Assembly (NCBI GenBank): GCA_963969345.1
Contig: OZ017768.1
Span: 7,030,718-7,094,717, forward strand
Reading direction: 5' to 3'
DNA length: 64,000 bases
DNA from: Turbatrix aceti
Lineage: Eukaryota > Nematoda > Chromadorea > Rhabditida > Panagrolaimidae
A program made the translations under genes and the position numbers. Of the stretch, positions 1 through 12,697 are shown one piece after another (position 1 is the stretch's first letter; every line of letters starts with the position of its first letter). The notes below the pieces were generated by a model, which did no database searches, was not told the DNA's origin, and saw only the letters and a program-made list of their open reading frames with translations.

Positions 1-3000
1 TCCATACTTGTGGTCGGCGTTGTGGTACGGCTTTGCAAGGGGGGGGGGGAGGGAGGAGCGGCAAACAAACAGATGGATAATGATTAAAATAGCAGACGAC
101 GTCGCTAGGTACACCCATTGATTTGTTTGATGTGTTGCGCAGCTGCTGTTATGTAAACATGCACTCCAATGTGTATAAAAGCGTATGTATACATACACGT
201 ACAATGGATAGGACTCTGCGCCGCCGCGGTTCGGTGAGTCGGAAGCGAAGAATAGGAAAAGGTCACGGGGGGCAAACAGTTTTTTTTACTGGTGTCAAGA
301 CGGAGCATTTGAAAATCTATGTATTTATTCCTTGAAAACAGAATTCGCGGAATCTGAAGCCCACACGCACACGGAAATAAATAAAATAGAATAAATAGAA
401 AAAAAACGCAAAAATAAAGGCATTCAGCTCGTTTTGCACACTGAAGGAATTTTAAATTCAAAAAAAGCGCGCCTGAATGGCTCTCAACGCGAATGCGTAA
501 CTTTCGCGTCGAGAGTTCTGAAACAACGTTTTTCTCGTTAACTACCGCGTTCATGGAATTTCAAAACACAACGGTGATTTACACTGCGAAAATTGCAAGT
601 TAAGCTTCTGCTAATGAGTACGTGAAAGCCGGAAACTGTAATGCTGGGTTCGCACCCCTATTTAGCCCCTCTATGTTGCTATGGCGTTACAGTTACGGTC
701 CTTGGTGATGCATGTTCGTGATGTTAGTACATCAAGTAGCGGCGGTGTAGTAGTATAACAAATGATTGCGCTTTCACCTCATCGATATGCGCAAAAGCTG
801 AATGAATAAGGAACGACGTATTACAAAGTATAATATTTGATATGGACTCGTAAAAAAAACATTTGAAAAAAAATATAGTATTTGTTATTATAACATTGAC
901 ACTTTTTGCGTTCATAATTATACAGAAAAAATAGGGTAATAAAAATGAATGAGACTACAACACAAGTCTGTCTGGTATGTAGAAGAACATCACGTCGGAA
1001 ATTCATCACACCAGACGTGTGATTTCTGGTCGCTTTAAAGTAAGGCGATTAGTAAGTTGTATGTTGCACAAAAAAAAGATAGTAGTAATTTGCAACGGGC
1101 GGATGAACAACACGAAATAAACTTTTTTTTTATACTGGACCAAAAAATTTTCTTTTTTTTTCTGAATTGCATCAAAAAAATTTCAGTCGAGGCAGGTGGC
1201 AGAAAGAAATTAAATTCGTCAGTTATTTACGAGTTCAGAACAGCGCTGCTCGTAAGACGATGACGGTGTTTTTCATCAAGATAACTTGGAATCAACAAAG
1301 TCGTTGACAAAAATCAAAAGATTGAAGACTGCGATAGCCGTCGTTGTCGTCTCGTCTGTGAGGGCGGAAGATAACGGTGGGGGGGGGGGAGAACGAGTTG
1401 AACAGTTGAACGAGATGATTTTAGGTTACCTGGTCAATCTCGGTTCGTCATCTCAGTAGCAGGAGGAAATGAAAAAGATATTTCAATTGCTAGAATTTTT
1501 GCACTAAAAAGAAATATATTTCTTTTTTGAAGAACATGTGGGATTCGGTTCCTTGATTGCATCAGGTTCAAAATGGGGTATGTGCACTATCCAGTATTGA
1601 CTTTTCCTGTTTATAATACTTTTAACCTTTTTTCGACTTTTGGAGGCGCAAAGTTCAGTAGGTAGAAAGTTATCACCCGGCCGGGGGGACAAGCGGAAGG
1701 GAAGAAAGGTGTTCTTTAATCACCCGGGAGGCAGGCACCATCACGTAAAATGGATAAAAACACGAAGGAGCACACAAACAATGAAAAAAAGCTACAATTC
1801 ATACATACGTACGCACTACTGCCGGGTCATCTATTTTGTCGTTTTATTAAAATTTATTAGGTAATGACAAAAAAAAAGAATCTGATGCGCCAGTCTTTGA
1901 GATAAAAAAGTTTTCCTGACGCGTCGAAGGGGGTTAAAAAAAAAACGATATTTTGCACGTGGAAATCCAAATTGAATGCAAATCCATTCCACGTGTTTCA
2001 AACAACCTCCCTCCCCCTAAAATGTGTTATGTATGAGGGTGAATGGCTGAAAAGGGAAGTATGATACCAGTGAGTGTTTGCGTTCATAGGAACCAGTGCT
2101 GCTGGATGGCCACCCCCCAGCAGGGGTGCACCAACTCCGCCAACCACTGGCTACGTATGCATGTCCTTTTTCGGAGCATTCCCGATGGCGATGAACGCAC
2201 CGACACCGAGGATGACGATGACTAACGACGAGCCACAGCCACCGTCCAACCTTTTGGCGGTGTTTTGCGGGCGATGGGGGGGGGGGGTGCTTTTTGGTCG
2301 GAACAACGTGCAGGGCTGACTAATGTGTGCAACAGATACGAGCAAGCATTGCATTGCATTGGCCCGGGGCAACCAGCGAGAGAGGCTAAATATAAGACAG
2401 CCCCTGGGGGCAGGCACGGTCCGGGATAGGGAAGTACTTGTAAAAACGTTGTTAGGAAACAAACGAACAAAAATGCTAACTGACTGCTGCTGCTCTCGGG
2501 GCTTTTTTTAGCGTCCCTGGACTGCCTCTGGGCGCGGGGAGTGCATGCACACGCGCACAACATGCCCAGGGGATAATAAATATATGCGCATGTTACTACT
2601 TTGAAATGTGTGAGAGAGAATATGAGAGTATCCGTTCTATTTTTAAATGTACATCGACGTCGTCATTTGCTAAACGAATCTCATCTCTTTTTTCTTTTTT
2701 GTTGCAAGAAAAAAAAGAAAACTCAAAAATTCACAAAAAAAAAAGACTCGCAATTGTTATTGGCATTTTTTTCCTTTCCTGCTCGCCCCATTGTTGATTT
2801 ATGTCTTTGTTTGTACTCTGCACTCTGGTTCCTATAGTCAAAGTTGTCTTTTTTTTTCATCCTTTTTTTTCGTAACGCTGATTGGGAGGGGGGAGCATGT
2901 GTGTCTTCTGCGGGGACAGAATGTGCCAAAAAAAGTTTTGGCATTCAGCAAAAAGAGGGAAGCAAAAAGAGGGTATACAAAATTGTCGGACTGGAAAAAA

Positions 3001-6000
3001 AAGAGAGTAAAAGAAAATTCAAATTAAAAAAAAAATTGAACAAAAAAGAAGTATTCTTCTTCATAAATAACAAATGAACAATTTTTTAAACAACAAATTT
3101 ATGAAAAAAAATTAAGTGAAAAAAATTTTACGGCCAAAGTACGCCTTTCTCGATAAGACTGCCTTGAGAGGTGCGACAGGAGAGCGAGCAAAGCCTATCA
3201 ATAGACGTGACATGGTTGGTCTCTATCTTTATGACTGACGCGTTGCCAGAGGAAGGCAAAAAAATACGGAGGAAAAAGAGGAGATAAGACTTGTGTACAA
3301 CTTTGGCGCGTGTACGCGAAGTGAGCAATGAGCAGCCACCGCATCAGCAGTCCCCCCCCAGTCCTCGTCGTGGCGCGCGTATACGTGCACGCATGGACAC
3401 ACACATAATAGCATGTGTAACCCCCTCTGGCAAGCGAAGTGAAGGGAAGAGAAGGGAAGCGGCGAGCTTTTTCGCACTCTTCTGTCATCGCTCTCGATGG
3501 CTAGCTGGCCAGCGAACGTCCGGCAGACGCAGACGACGCTCGCTTTTCTCTTGGCAATGCCGCCGGCGGTGTGGTTGGTGCGTGGATCGATGCCGTCCGT
3601 AGCCAGGCTGGGACAGGACAGGACAGGAGCCTCTCGTGACAATAATTGACGGAAAAAGGAAGGGATGCCATGCCGGGCCTTTGGTCGGACGGTCTTTTTT
3701 TAGTTTTTCTTCAGGGGATGAAGAAAGAGTAAGTGTCTTATTGGGGATGAAAAGTCGACCAAGCCCGTCTTTTCTTGTCTGAAACGCAATAAATAACCCC
3801 GAGTGCCAGCAAAGGTCATCATCGGGGTGGCCAGACTTCACTTGGCTGAGAATGAAAATTGTTGCGTAGATGGAATTTAGTACTTATTTTTAGAACACGG
3901 CTTAGAACACAATCGATGGGGCTTCAAAAGCTTAGCGCCGTGGTGCGGGGTGACTTGCCTATCGTAATCCCCTGTTTAACGAATCTGCTAATTGCGGACT
4001 AGACAGACTCGGCGTGCACTCCTGAGAACCATGCCACCGGAAAAAAATAGAATGATAATCGGACTTTAATGAAAATTAGGAAAGGATGACGTCGATGTTG
4101 AATTGCGCGTCGCCGTCGACTAAGTAAGTATGTAGCTGAGAGATCAGATTACACACGGGGGCAGGACAGAGAGCAGAATATAGACTGATTAGCATCCTGC
4201 TATGTAGATGGACGAAGCTGGCGTTGCACCCACCGAGTCAACGAAGGTGATACGATCTGGGTGTGCTCGAAAAGGGGAGCACTGCGAGATGCTAATCGTC
4301 TTTTGTGGAACACGCTGACTCGCTGTATACATATACCTACAATCTATAATTTGCAGGTAGACTTGGACTTTTGTAACTTGGAGACAAGTTTTAAATTTGG
4401 GAGGGGAAAGGACGCACATTTGAACAAATTAACGGGTAATAAATCACTTTTTGAACGTACAAAAACCTAAAAATTATTTTTAGAACACATATCTAAATAA
4501 GTTAGGTTTCTAAATTCAAAAAAATAGACACACGAAATTGTTAATTCAAATTTGAGTTTTGACCGAATTTGACAAAATTTACCGAATTTCGCAGTGCAGG
4601 CTAGCCGAGTGCATTATGCATGTCTGAAGTTCCCGTCATCAAGCTTGGAAATCCGCTACAAATACTCTCGGTCCACGCAAAAATATCTGACAAGGCCAAC
4701 AACAGCGGTTAACAGAATAAATCTCCCATCGAGACAGATGCCATTTATAGAAAATATTATTTTAGATTACGAAAGGGCGGAAAATACAATTAGTTCAGAT
4801 CTTGTTACACGAGTCAAAACCAAGCTGTGTGATGAAATTAAGCCACAGAAATCAGCTGCATGGTTGGAGGAAGTAAATGAAACAGAAAAAAAAGAAAAAT
4901 GCCTGGAAGGGTAAACTTGCAAGTCTGCATGCAGAACATAAATATGTATACACTGCCATGTGACCTTGTTTAGCGCGCGACCCATTGGGTTGATAAAAGT
5001 TTGTAATCTCACGAAATCTCGTTGATGGCTATCGCGTTAGAAAAAAAAAGAGAATTTATTACCAGCAAGTGACCGGGGAGCAGATGAGAGGGCATCACGA
5101 TCACGGATCGCTGCGCGAGGGATGCTCCGGATTTTAGACTTTGTATTTAGGATGTTTTTTGGAGGAAGGATTGGCATCATTTTGTTGTCCATTTCTGTAC
5201 TTAAATAGTACGGAATTGAGCAGATTAATGTACAAATTTTGCCATGATGCTGCTAGACGGACTTTGATGCAAACATACATAAATGGATTAGAAAATAAAT
5301 ATTTAGGCATTATCTTTTTGTTGGGTGTTTTTTTATTGAAACAAACTTGAACGACATGTAGCACATCATTATCCGGTCCCACGGGTAAAGTATTGATTAC
5401 TGACCGGGAAAATAAATATTTAACTTTTGAACTTTTTGCCATTCGTCAAGGAGTCATTAGAAGCCGAAAACTCATTTTTTAGACAGATAAGAATGATAAA
5501 AGAGATAAGAAAGTGTCAGTGTCGACAACAAGATTTATCATAAGGTGACGACTGTCGGCTGCCGAACAAATTGTTTTACAGGCATGCGCAAATGCTGACG
5601 ACCGGAGGGTAAAGGTTGAAATTGGATTGTCCAACAAGATTATATTTATTTACACTTACATAATATGCTTCAACTCCGCCTGAGGAGGCGGGAGAAATTC
5701 TATGGCAACCGTATATTTATGTACAGGTAAAACCTGACGAAATCTAATTTCTGAACTCCACCTGCACCGGGCAAACTGAAGTAGCTATTCACAAACAAAC
5801 AAAAACAACGTAGCGGGTGTGTGAGTTCATTACCCCCCTATTATGCATTCATGCCCTCACCGGAATTGTCCATGCCGCTGCAGTATGGGTACTTTTTCAG
5901 TGCAACAAACACAGGCGGCACTATGATTAAAAATGGCATCGAAGCTGGCTTAGAGAAGGGCATGTATTTCCGGAGAATTTTTTTCAAAGTGAAGCCAATT

Positions 6001-7547
6001 ACAAATTACGTATGATACTTTCCGGCAACTTACTAAATAATAATTGTTCGTCGGAAAATTTTGCAATTATCAGCTGAGTCCATAATTGAACATTAACGGC
6101 ACGCACATGAACAGGACTGACATTGTCGCAACGTCGCAGACAGGCGAGGCGGTCAGCAGGCCATCTGACGACTGTCGGCTCCACGAGAGATGGCCGTGGC
6201 TCTTGACTGATGTGAGACCTGTCGGGGGGCTAATGAACACGTTGTCTACTTTTTATTCTGTTTTTCAAGTGCACCGATGTCACGTTTTTCGTCCCAGGAG
6301 TAGAAACCTTATGTAAATAGATGTGACATTAAATCACGGCAAAAAAGTGCCAAACTGTTGTTGCAGACATGTTTGTCATTCCAGGTATTTCTCGAAGGCA
6401 AAAACTAAAAGACTCATCAAAGTAAATCCGCTGGGGTTTCAAATCTAAAAAAAATTATGTAGCAAAAAAATTATTTTTATATCAACATCATGTTGTTTTT
6501 CACATTCGGAAACAAATAGTTCAGAAAGCATTGCAATGCTCCTGAACACGTGTTAATGGCATAAAGGTGCACAAAAGGACACCCCAACCAGCAGCTGTAA
6601 TAAAATCACCAGTCTCATGACCAAATTATGAAAGTCTGAGAGTCAGAATTGTATTTATTACCTTTGAATACAGCTGTTGTGCATTTTTACTTTTTTGTCA
6701 TCTTTCGGAATTAAGAATTCAGAATTTCAATTAATAAAAAAACGGGGCACAAGCCCTTTCCATCAGGGAAATTCCATGCAGGTACCACCTCATTTGTACT
6801 CAACAAAAGTCGTATTACTGCGAGCGAAGTACTAAATATAATACTTATACTGATGCTAATGACGCCAGAATACGATACCTTGGCTCATCAGCGGTCTTTA
6901 AAATTTCACACCCGCTGGCTGCGTAATTTTCGAGATTGTTCGAGACTGAAAAAGAAATTGCACTCAAAAATAATGATGTTTGGAGGGGATAAGGCAACAT
7001 GCGAGAGGGAAAGTCATAATTTGTTTTTTTTTATAATCATTAGGCTTGTTTACGTGTCTGAAGGCTACAACGTGCAAAAATAAGCAACATTTAGCGCCAC
7101 AGGACACTAAAAACTGTCATTTAACGTCGAAAAAAGTACCTAGATCTTTAGGGTCTGTGCAAACAGATTTATTCAGTGCAAAGATAAATGTACCGTAGAA
7201 ATATTCGTATTAGTACAAAAGCAATTTAAAATTCGACCGACCGGCTGATGCTTTTTTAGAACGATCAAAATTCAGAGAAAATTCAAAGGCATGCATTTTA
7301 ACTAAATATTTTTTTCATTTTTTTTGTATTTGAATACTTTGGCTAAAAAATAGTTATTCCACATTTTTCAGTTTTTTATTAAATTAAAAATGTTTTGAAC
7401 ACAAATTTGGTTAGAATTGGGTCAAACTTCGAAAAAATGACTTTAAAACAAAACGTCCAAAATTAGGCCAAATATCAAAATTTTTTGTTAGTATTATTTT
7501 TTAGGCCGATTTTCAGTATTGTTCGGATTTTTTCCACCCGTTGGCAC
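1..7547. other. Gene-poor region, no supported gene
   Basis: Open frames here are short and overlap on both strands, and no translated stretch resembles a known family. The sequence is AT-rich with homopolymer runs (for example poly-G at 41-51 and 1379-1389). A 9-bp inverted repeat (CACGTGGAA at 1956-1964, TTCCACGTG at 1987-1995) contains two CACGTG boxes. A 15-bp word, TGACGACTGTCGGCT, occurs at 5546-5560 and again at 6166-6180. A 58-codon frame beginning at an ATG at 4738 is the only piece with coding-like composition, and I do not recognise it. Confidence 0.5.
4738..4914 (+). CDS. Possible small hypothetical ORF or isolated exon
   Basis: This 58-codon frame runs from an ATG to TAA and belongs to a 106-codon open stretch starting at 4594. 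Its composition is charged and non-repetitive (residues such as DYERAENTISSDLVTRVKTK), unlike the low-complexity frames around it. There is no clear splice site, domain or neighbour to support it, and I do not recognise the product. It could be an exon of a divergent gene, a gene relic, or chance. Confidence 0.15.
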   Translation: MPFIENIILDYERAENTISSDLVTRVKTKLCDEIKPQKSAAWLEEVNETEKKEKCLEG

Positions 7548-8221
7548 TGTGGGAGCACACCAGGCTCCCGGCTGGATTTCGGTTGTGGCGCGGGTGTCGC
7601 GTTGCCTGTAACGAGGCGGCAAGCGACCGAGAACCAAAGAGAAAGAGGAACTCACCCAGGAGGTTCCTACACGCGCCCGTGGGTGTAGGTGATGAGTGAG
7701 ATGACCGGGCACCGAGTTGCCGGTCGGAGGAAACGAGTGGGACCAGGCGATAAGGTTAGCTGGTCCGGGAAGGGTAGAGCGAGCGTTAGGACCAGGCGAT
7801 GAGGTTAGCTGGTCGCTAGTGTCGCTCTACGTGGGGCACACAGGAGTAAAGCACAGAGGTTTATTGGAACACCCAACACAGAATAACACAGACAATAACC
7901 AACAACAACAATATCCACAATACAATAACCAAAGACAATCAGGGGCAGAAAGAGAGCCTTATATACGAGTCGGGGCAGAATATTCTCGAAGATACAAGAG
8001 GAGATCTGTGGGAACGTTCGCCTTCGTTGATTAGTCGCGAAGTTTCCAGAGTATCGGGCCGAGGTTGAGCTCGATGCGCACGCGCTCCTCCATTTCGCCT
8101 CGAGACCAGAACGCGGGAAGTTCGAATACTTCGCGTGACGCGACAGCACGCGCATGCTTCTGTTTGTCACCTTGATGATAGCATCACGGTCCGGCAAGCA
8201 CGGATGCATGAATGCAACAGA
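7548..8221 (-). mobile_element. Probable solo LTR of a retrotransposon, minus strand
   Basis: Read on the minus strand, the segment could start TGTTGCATTC and end GCTCCCACA, giving TGT...ACA termini. A TATA box (TATATAAGG, plus-strand 7958-7966) is followed about 95 bp later by AATAAA (plus-strand 7860-7865), the compact promoter plus poly-A signal arrangement of an LTR R region. The U5-like part holds two near-identical 25-bp units (7741-7765 and 7790-7814), each with GACCAG and CTGGTC at its ends. No gag or pol frame lies beside it and no target-site duplication is evident, so a solo LTR is inferred and the ends are tentative. Confidence 0.4.
7741..7814. repeat. Two-copy direct repeat with hairpin potential inside the LTR-like element
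   Basis: Two 25-bp units, 49 bp apart from start to start, differ by one base (GATAAGG versus GATGAGG). Each begins GACCAG and ends CTGGTC, so each can fold on itself. Confidence 0.8.
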
Positions 8222-8958
8222 AATTCAATTGGGGGAAAAGACAGTCTAGTATATTTATCTCGGCTGTGATCTGGTATCCCGTATGTCTGTCTGACAGGCG
8301 GCAATTACCAAAACACCGTCAAACCGTCTCCGCTCACGCCGGCATACGCATGATGGCTTGAACGGGCGCCGTGCATTGGTTCGGTGCGTCGGGCGCTCTC
8401 GCGCTATCCAGCCGGCAGACAGGACAAGGCAGGCGTCCGGCAGAGACTGAAGGCCGGCGAGAGGAAGCGAGACAGCCCCGATCACTGCGTAGTCTCCGGG
8501 CGCGCAAAGACGACGCCTGCAGAGGTGGTGTGATCCTTTGCCCTTCTCTCGGCGCTACCATCCCCATCCACCGCCTTAATTCCACGTGTACTGGTATTTT
8601 CAGTGTTCAAAATGTTCCATGCTGGAAGGTTTTGGATCATCTTTGTTCGACTTTTACGGCAAGCTGTCGGCAGGTGAGGACAGTGAACTCATGCCATGGC
8701 ATCAAAATTTTTTTTTATTTTTGAACGAGTTCGATCGAGCATGAATGAGTGCTTGACACGTTTCACCTGTGCGTGCGTGCATGATTTGCGTGGTGTGCGT
8801 GTTCGTGTACAAAACTGGGGTGGTGTGTAGTTTGGACTTTGAAATTGTCTCGGGGGTTCAAAATTTTAAAATGCGTTCAAATTTTGTAATTCAGATTTTA
8901 AAAACCTAAAGTTTTCAAATTTTTAAATTTAATTTTTAAAAACCAAAAAAATTTGTAC
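8222..8958. other. GC-rich then AT-rich spacer, no gene recognised
   Basis: About 8255-8600 is markedly GC-rich and open in several frames on both strands. No frame resembles a known protein and no convincing splice pair was found. From about 8860 the sequence becomes AT-rich up to the left end of the foldback element. Confidence 0.5.
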
Positions 8959-9005
8959 ATATAAGACGCGGACAATAAAAATTTTTTTTACTACCCATTT
9001 TTTCT
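8959..9005 (+). repeat. Left 47-bp terminal inverted repeat
   Basis: The sequence begins ATATAAGACGCGGACAATAA and is an exact reverse complement of 13251-13297. Confidence 0.9.
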
Positions 9006-9362
9006 AGCATTTTTTTATTCCGAATTTGTGGCCTTACAGTTTTCTGATTTTTGCGTTTTGAAGACAAAAAGCTTCTAAGATTTGTCACAGAAGCAAACAC
9101 CTTATTTTATTGCATTTATTTAATGCACACTTTGAAACATCATGAGCAACAAAATTTTATACAAAAATGCTCAAAAAGCATCAGTACATTTAAAGTTTGT
9201 GTCATTAGATGCATTTTATTTCAATTTAGCTGTTTTTGTTCATGGGTTTTGGTGCAGAACAATATTTGGTATTTTCTCACATTTTGCTTCTAAATTTTAA
9301 CATAGATGCTTTTTTATTCATAATTCACTCAAAATCAAAACAGAGAAGCACAACAGGAAAAT

Positions 9363-9590
9363 GGCGAGTGTCGCGGAATGCAGCGTTGAAAAGAGAGAAA
9401 TAAAAGTGCGCGCACACGAACGTCTCGAATTTGGCGAGTGTCGCGGATTGCAGCGTTGAAAAGAGCGAAAGAAAAGTGCGCGCACACGAACGTCTCGCAT
9501 TTGGCGAGTGTCGCGGATTGCAGCGTTGAAAAGAGAGAAATAAAAGTGCGCGCACACGAACGTCTCGAATTTGGCGAGTGTCGCGGAATG
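9363..9590 (+). repeat. 70-bp tandem repeat, three full copies plus a partial copy
   Basis: Units start at 9363, 9433 and 9503, with a truncated unit from 9573. Each starts GGCGAGTGTCGCGG and carries GTGCGCGCACACGAACGT. The middle unit has the variant GAGCGAAAGAAAAG where its neighbours read GAGAGAAATAAAAG. Confidence 0.92.
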
Positions 9591-9973
9591 CAGCATCGAA
9601 TTTGCCGAGGGTTGCGGCGCGCCGCGATCGCTAGAGGGGAAAAATGAACAAAATACAACGAATACAGTTAATAAAATTAGGTAAGGTACAGAAAATTAGC
9701 TTTTCTTTGTTTGCAGATTCTGACGGATTCTGATCGTCGCTGTCATCGTAATATTGATGGAAACTTGCCGTCAGCGTTTCATAATCGCCGCGTTGTGGTG
9801 GACGATGAATCTTTTTGTGTCGGCGCAAAGTAAGATTGTCGATTCACGTGCAGTCGCGATAGCATTTTTGAGCGTTATCCTGGTAGACGTGGAGTAAAAA
9901 GCGTGCTTACATTGCTCATAAGAATTTGATCTAAAAAAATCTTGAATCAAAATAATTTTTTTCTGAAAAATCC

Positions 9974-10321
9974 TTACCATACGAGCCAGTATCTGCCGGT
10001 GTCACCTGCCGTGGACATCGTTGATGCGACGTGAACAGAAAGATGACGTCGAGAATCGATACAACAACGTTGATTGTTCAAAAAATGTAAAGTGAGGAAA
10101 ATTCGCGTTCTGCACAAAAAACGTGCGCACGCTCGTAGTGAATGCGTTGTTCGTCCGTCTGTCCAGACGTTCAGAATTTTTTGGTGAAGGGTCGGACCGA
10201 TTTGATAGTTATCACAGCGCGTGGCATCTAATGGAAGCATAGCACGCGCCGGCTGTCTGAACGATCCTTCTTTCCCTGGTCCCTCACTGCTTTTTCTTTG
10301 TTCAGCGCGCGTCGCACTCAT
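9974..10321 (-). CDS. 115-codon frame inside the left foldback arm
   Basis: An open frame of 115 codons whose translation is identical to the frame in the right arm (11957-12304, plus strand). It starts MSATRAEQRKSSEG and is rich in Arg, Cys and Thr. I recognise no domain and it is not a transposase. Perfect conservation between arms may reflect palindrome gene conversion rather than protein selection, so treat it as a candidate element ORF only. Confidence 0.3.
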   Translation of the reverse strand: MSATRAEQRKSSEGPGKEGSFRQPARAMLPLDATRCDNYQIGPTLHQKILNVWTDGRTTHSLRACARFLCRTRIFLTLHFLNNQRCCIDSRRHLSVHVASTMSTAGDTGRYWLVW

Positions 10322-11010
10322 GACGAGAGATTTTCCCGCTGCCCGAGCGCGCTGGTCGAATTAGTTGCAAAAAAGGAATCTTGGGCCAAATTGGAAATTT
10401 TTCACTTTTTCAAATTAGATTTGTAATTAGAATAATATTTGAAGCATTTTGATATGTTTTTCAGAATTGTGGGACAATTTTTGATCAAAATCGAGTAGGG
10501 TTCGGAAGAAAAAATCCACAGGGCTTCAAAATACAGGTAAAAAGCTGAAAATTTCAGTGTAGACTAAAAACAAAATTTCCTTTCGAATGGCATACTCAGT
10601 TTTTTGAGTGCGTGTCGATAAATGTCCGAAAAAACGGTTTTTTTCGGAAATTTGAAAAATTCGGAACATATTAGAACATTGATCAAAAAATGAATATCAC
10701 AAATCGAAAGCGCAATATCTTTTTTACCTACTGTAAAATTTTCACGGACTTATCATATCCCTGGGGCATACGGTAGCGATTCTCCCGAACCATACTTGTT
10801 CAAACGCCTGAGGCTATGAGGTAAAGCGCTGCAGAACAAAGTGAGATAAAACATCTTGTAAGAAATTTTTCGGCCTACAAAATGATGTAACTCTCGAATT
10901 TTTATCTATTTTTTTGGCTTCGCAATTTTAATTCGCGCAACATACACTCATTTTTGGTACCAATTTTCCGAAAATTTAAATCGAAAAAGTGGGGTCTGGG
11001 GGAAAATTCG

Positions 11011-11267
11011 CCATTGACACAGTTTTGGAGCGTTGTAGCGTGAATCTTGATCCCAGACGTAAAAAACCCTGAAGAATTCAAAAATTGTATTATTTTGTTT
11101 TTAAAAGTTCGAAAAAGTTCCAAAAAATGCTTTTTTTTCGAAAATTCTAACTTTTAGGAATTTTTCGGTCAAAATTGAAAAAAATGAATATCATCACCGC
11201 ATTTAGAATTCATTTTTACTCCTATACTGAAATTGTCAGCAATATTGCTTTCAAACTGAACGAATGC
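11011..11267. other. Unique spacer at the centre of the foldback element
   Basis: This 257-bp segment separates the two arms and has no inverted partner. It is AT-rich with no coding potential. Pairing stops abruptly at 11010 and 11268. Confidence 0.85.
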
Positions 11268-11956
11268 CGAATTTTCCCCCAGACCCCACTTTTTCGATTT
11301 AAATTTTCGGAAAATTGGTACCAAAAATGAGTGTATGTTGCGCGAATTAAAATTGCGAAGCCAAAAAAATAGATAAAAATTCGAGAGTTACATCATTTTG
11401 TAGGCCGAAAAATTTCTTACAAGATGTTTTATCTCACTTTGTTCTGCAGCGCTTTACCTCATAGCCTCAGGCGTTTGAACAAGTATGGTTCGGGAGAATC
11501 GCTACCGTATGCCCCAGGGATATGATAAGTCCGTGAAAATTTTACAGTAGGTAAAAAAGATATTGCGCTTTCGATTTGTGATATTCATTTTTTGATCAAT
11601 GTTCTAATATGTTCCGAATTTTTCAAATTTCCGAAAAAAACCGTTTTTTCGGACATTTATCGACACGCACTCAAAAAACTGAGTATGCCATTCGAAAGGA
11701 AATTTTGTTTTTAGTCTACACTGAAATTTTCAGCTTTTTACCTGTATTTTGAAGCCCTGTGGATTTTTTCTTCCGAACCCTACTCGATTTTGATCAAAAA
11801 TTGTCCCACAATTCTGAAAAACATATCAAAATGCTTCAAATATTATTCTAATTACAAATCTAATTTGAAAAAGTGAAAAATTTCCAATTTGGCCCAAGAT
11901 TCCTTTTTTGCAACTAATTCGACCAGCGCGCTCGGGCAGCGGGAAAATCTCTCGTC

Positions 11957-12304
11957 ATGAGTGCGACGCGCGCTGAACAAAGAAAAAGCAGTGAGGGACC
12001 AGGGAAAGAAGGATCGTTCAGACAGCCGGCGCGTGCTATGCTTCCATTAGATGCCACGCGCTGTGATAACTATCAAATCGGTCCGACCCTTCACCAAAAA
12101 ATTCTGAACGTCTGGACAGACGGACGAACAACGCATTCACTACGAGCGTGCGCACGTTTTTTGTGCAGAACGCGAATTTTCCTCACTTTACATTTTTTGA
12201 ACAATCAACGTTGTTGTATCGATTCTCGACGTCATCTTTCTGTTCACGTCGCATCAACGATGTCCACGGCAGGTGACACCGGCAGATACTGGCTCGTATG
12301 GTAA
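11957..12304 (+). CDS. 115-codon frame inside the right foldback arm
   Basis: This is the mirror copy of the frame at 9974-10321 with the same translation. No known domain is seen. Having two divergent copies of one frame per element would be expected from arm homogenisation alone. Confidence 0.3.
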   Translation: MSATRAEQRKSSEGPGKEGSFRQPARAMLPLDATRCDNYQIGPTLHQKILNVWTDGRTTHSLRACARFLCRTRIFLTLHFLNNQRCCIDSRRHLSVHVASTMSTAGDTGRYWLVW

Positions 12305-12697
12305 GGATTTTTCAGAAAAAAATTATTTTGATTCAAGATTTTTTTAGATCAAATTCTTATGAGCAATGTAAGCACGCTTTTTACTCCACGTCTACCAGGA
12401 TAACGCTCAAAAATGCTATCGCGACTGCACGTGAATCGACAATCTTACTTTGCGCCGACACAAAAAGATTCATCGTCCACCACAACGCGGCGATTATGAA
12501 ACGCTGACGGCAAGTTTCCATCAATATTACGATGACAGCGACGATCAGAATCCGTCAGAATCTGCAAACAAAGAAAAGCTAATTTTCTGTACCTTACCTA
12601 ATTTTATTAACTGTATTCGTTGTATTTTGTTCATTTTTCCCCTCTAGCGATCGCGGCGCGCCGCAACCCTCGGCAAATTCGATGCTGCAATCCGCGA

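Larger units (their letters stand above)
9304..11010 (+). repeat. Left inner inverted arm
   Basis: This 1707-bp arm pairs with 11268-12904. The base-to-base coordinate sum is 22278 inside the arm and 22208 outside the tandem repeats, which is exactly one 70-bp unit of difference. Sampled stretches are identical apart from rare substitutions (for example in the CAGAGAAGCAC word near 9342). Confidence 0.9.

Noticed and set aside
641..656. GGTTCGCACCCC, resembling a tRNA T-loop
   Set aside because: No matching acceptor, D or anticodon stems can be built around it. No tRNA, rRNA or spliced-leader RNA gene was found anywhere in the window by eye.
8255..8724. Arg-rich open frames in a GC-rich patch
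   Set aside because: Both strands are open, which is what high GC predicts. Residue content is dominated by Arg, Ala and Ser with no family resemblance.
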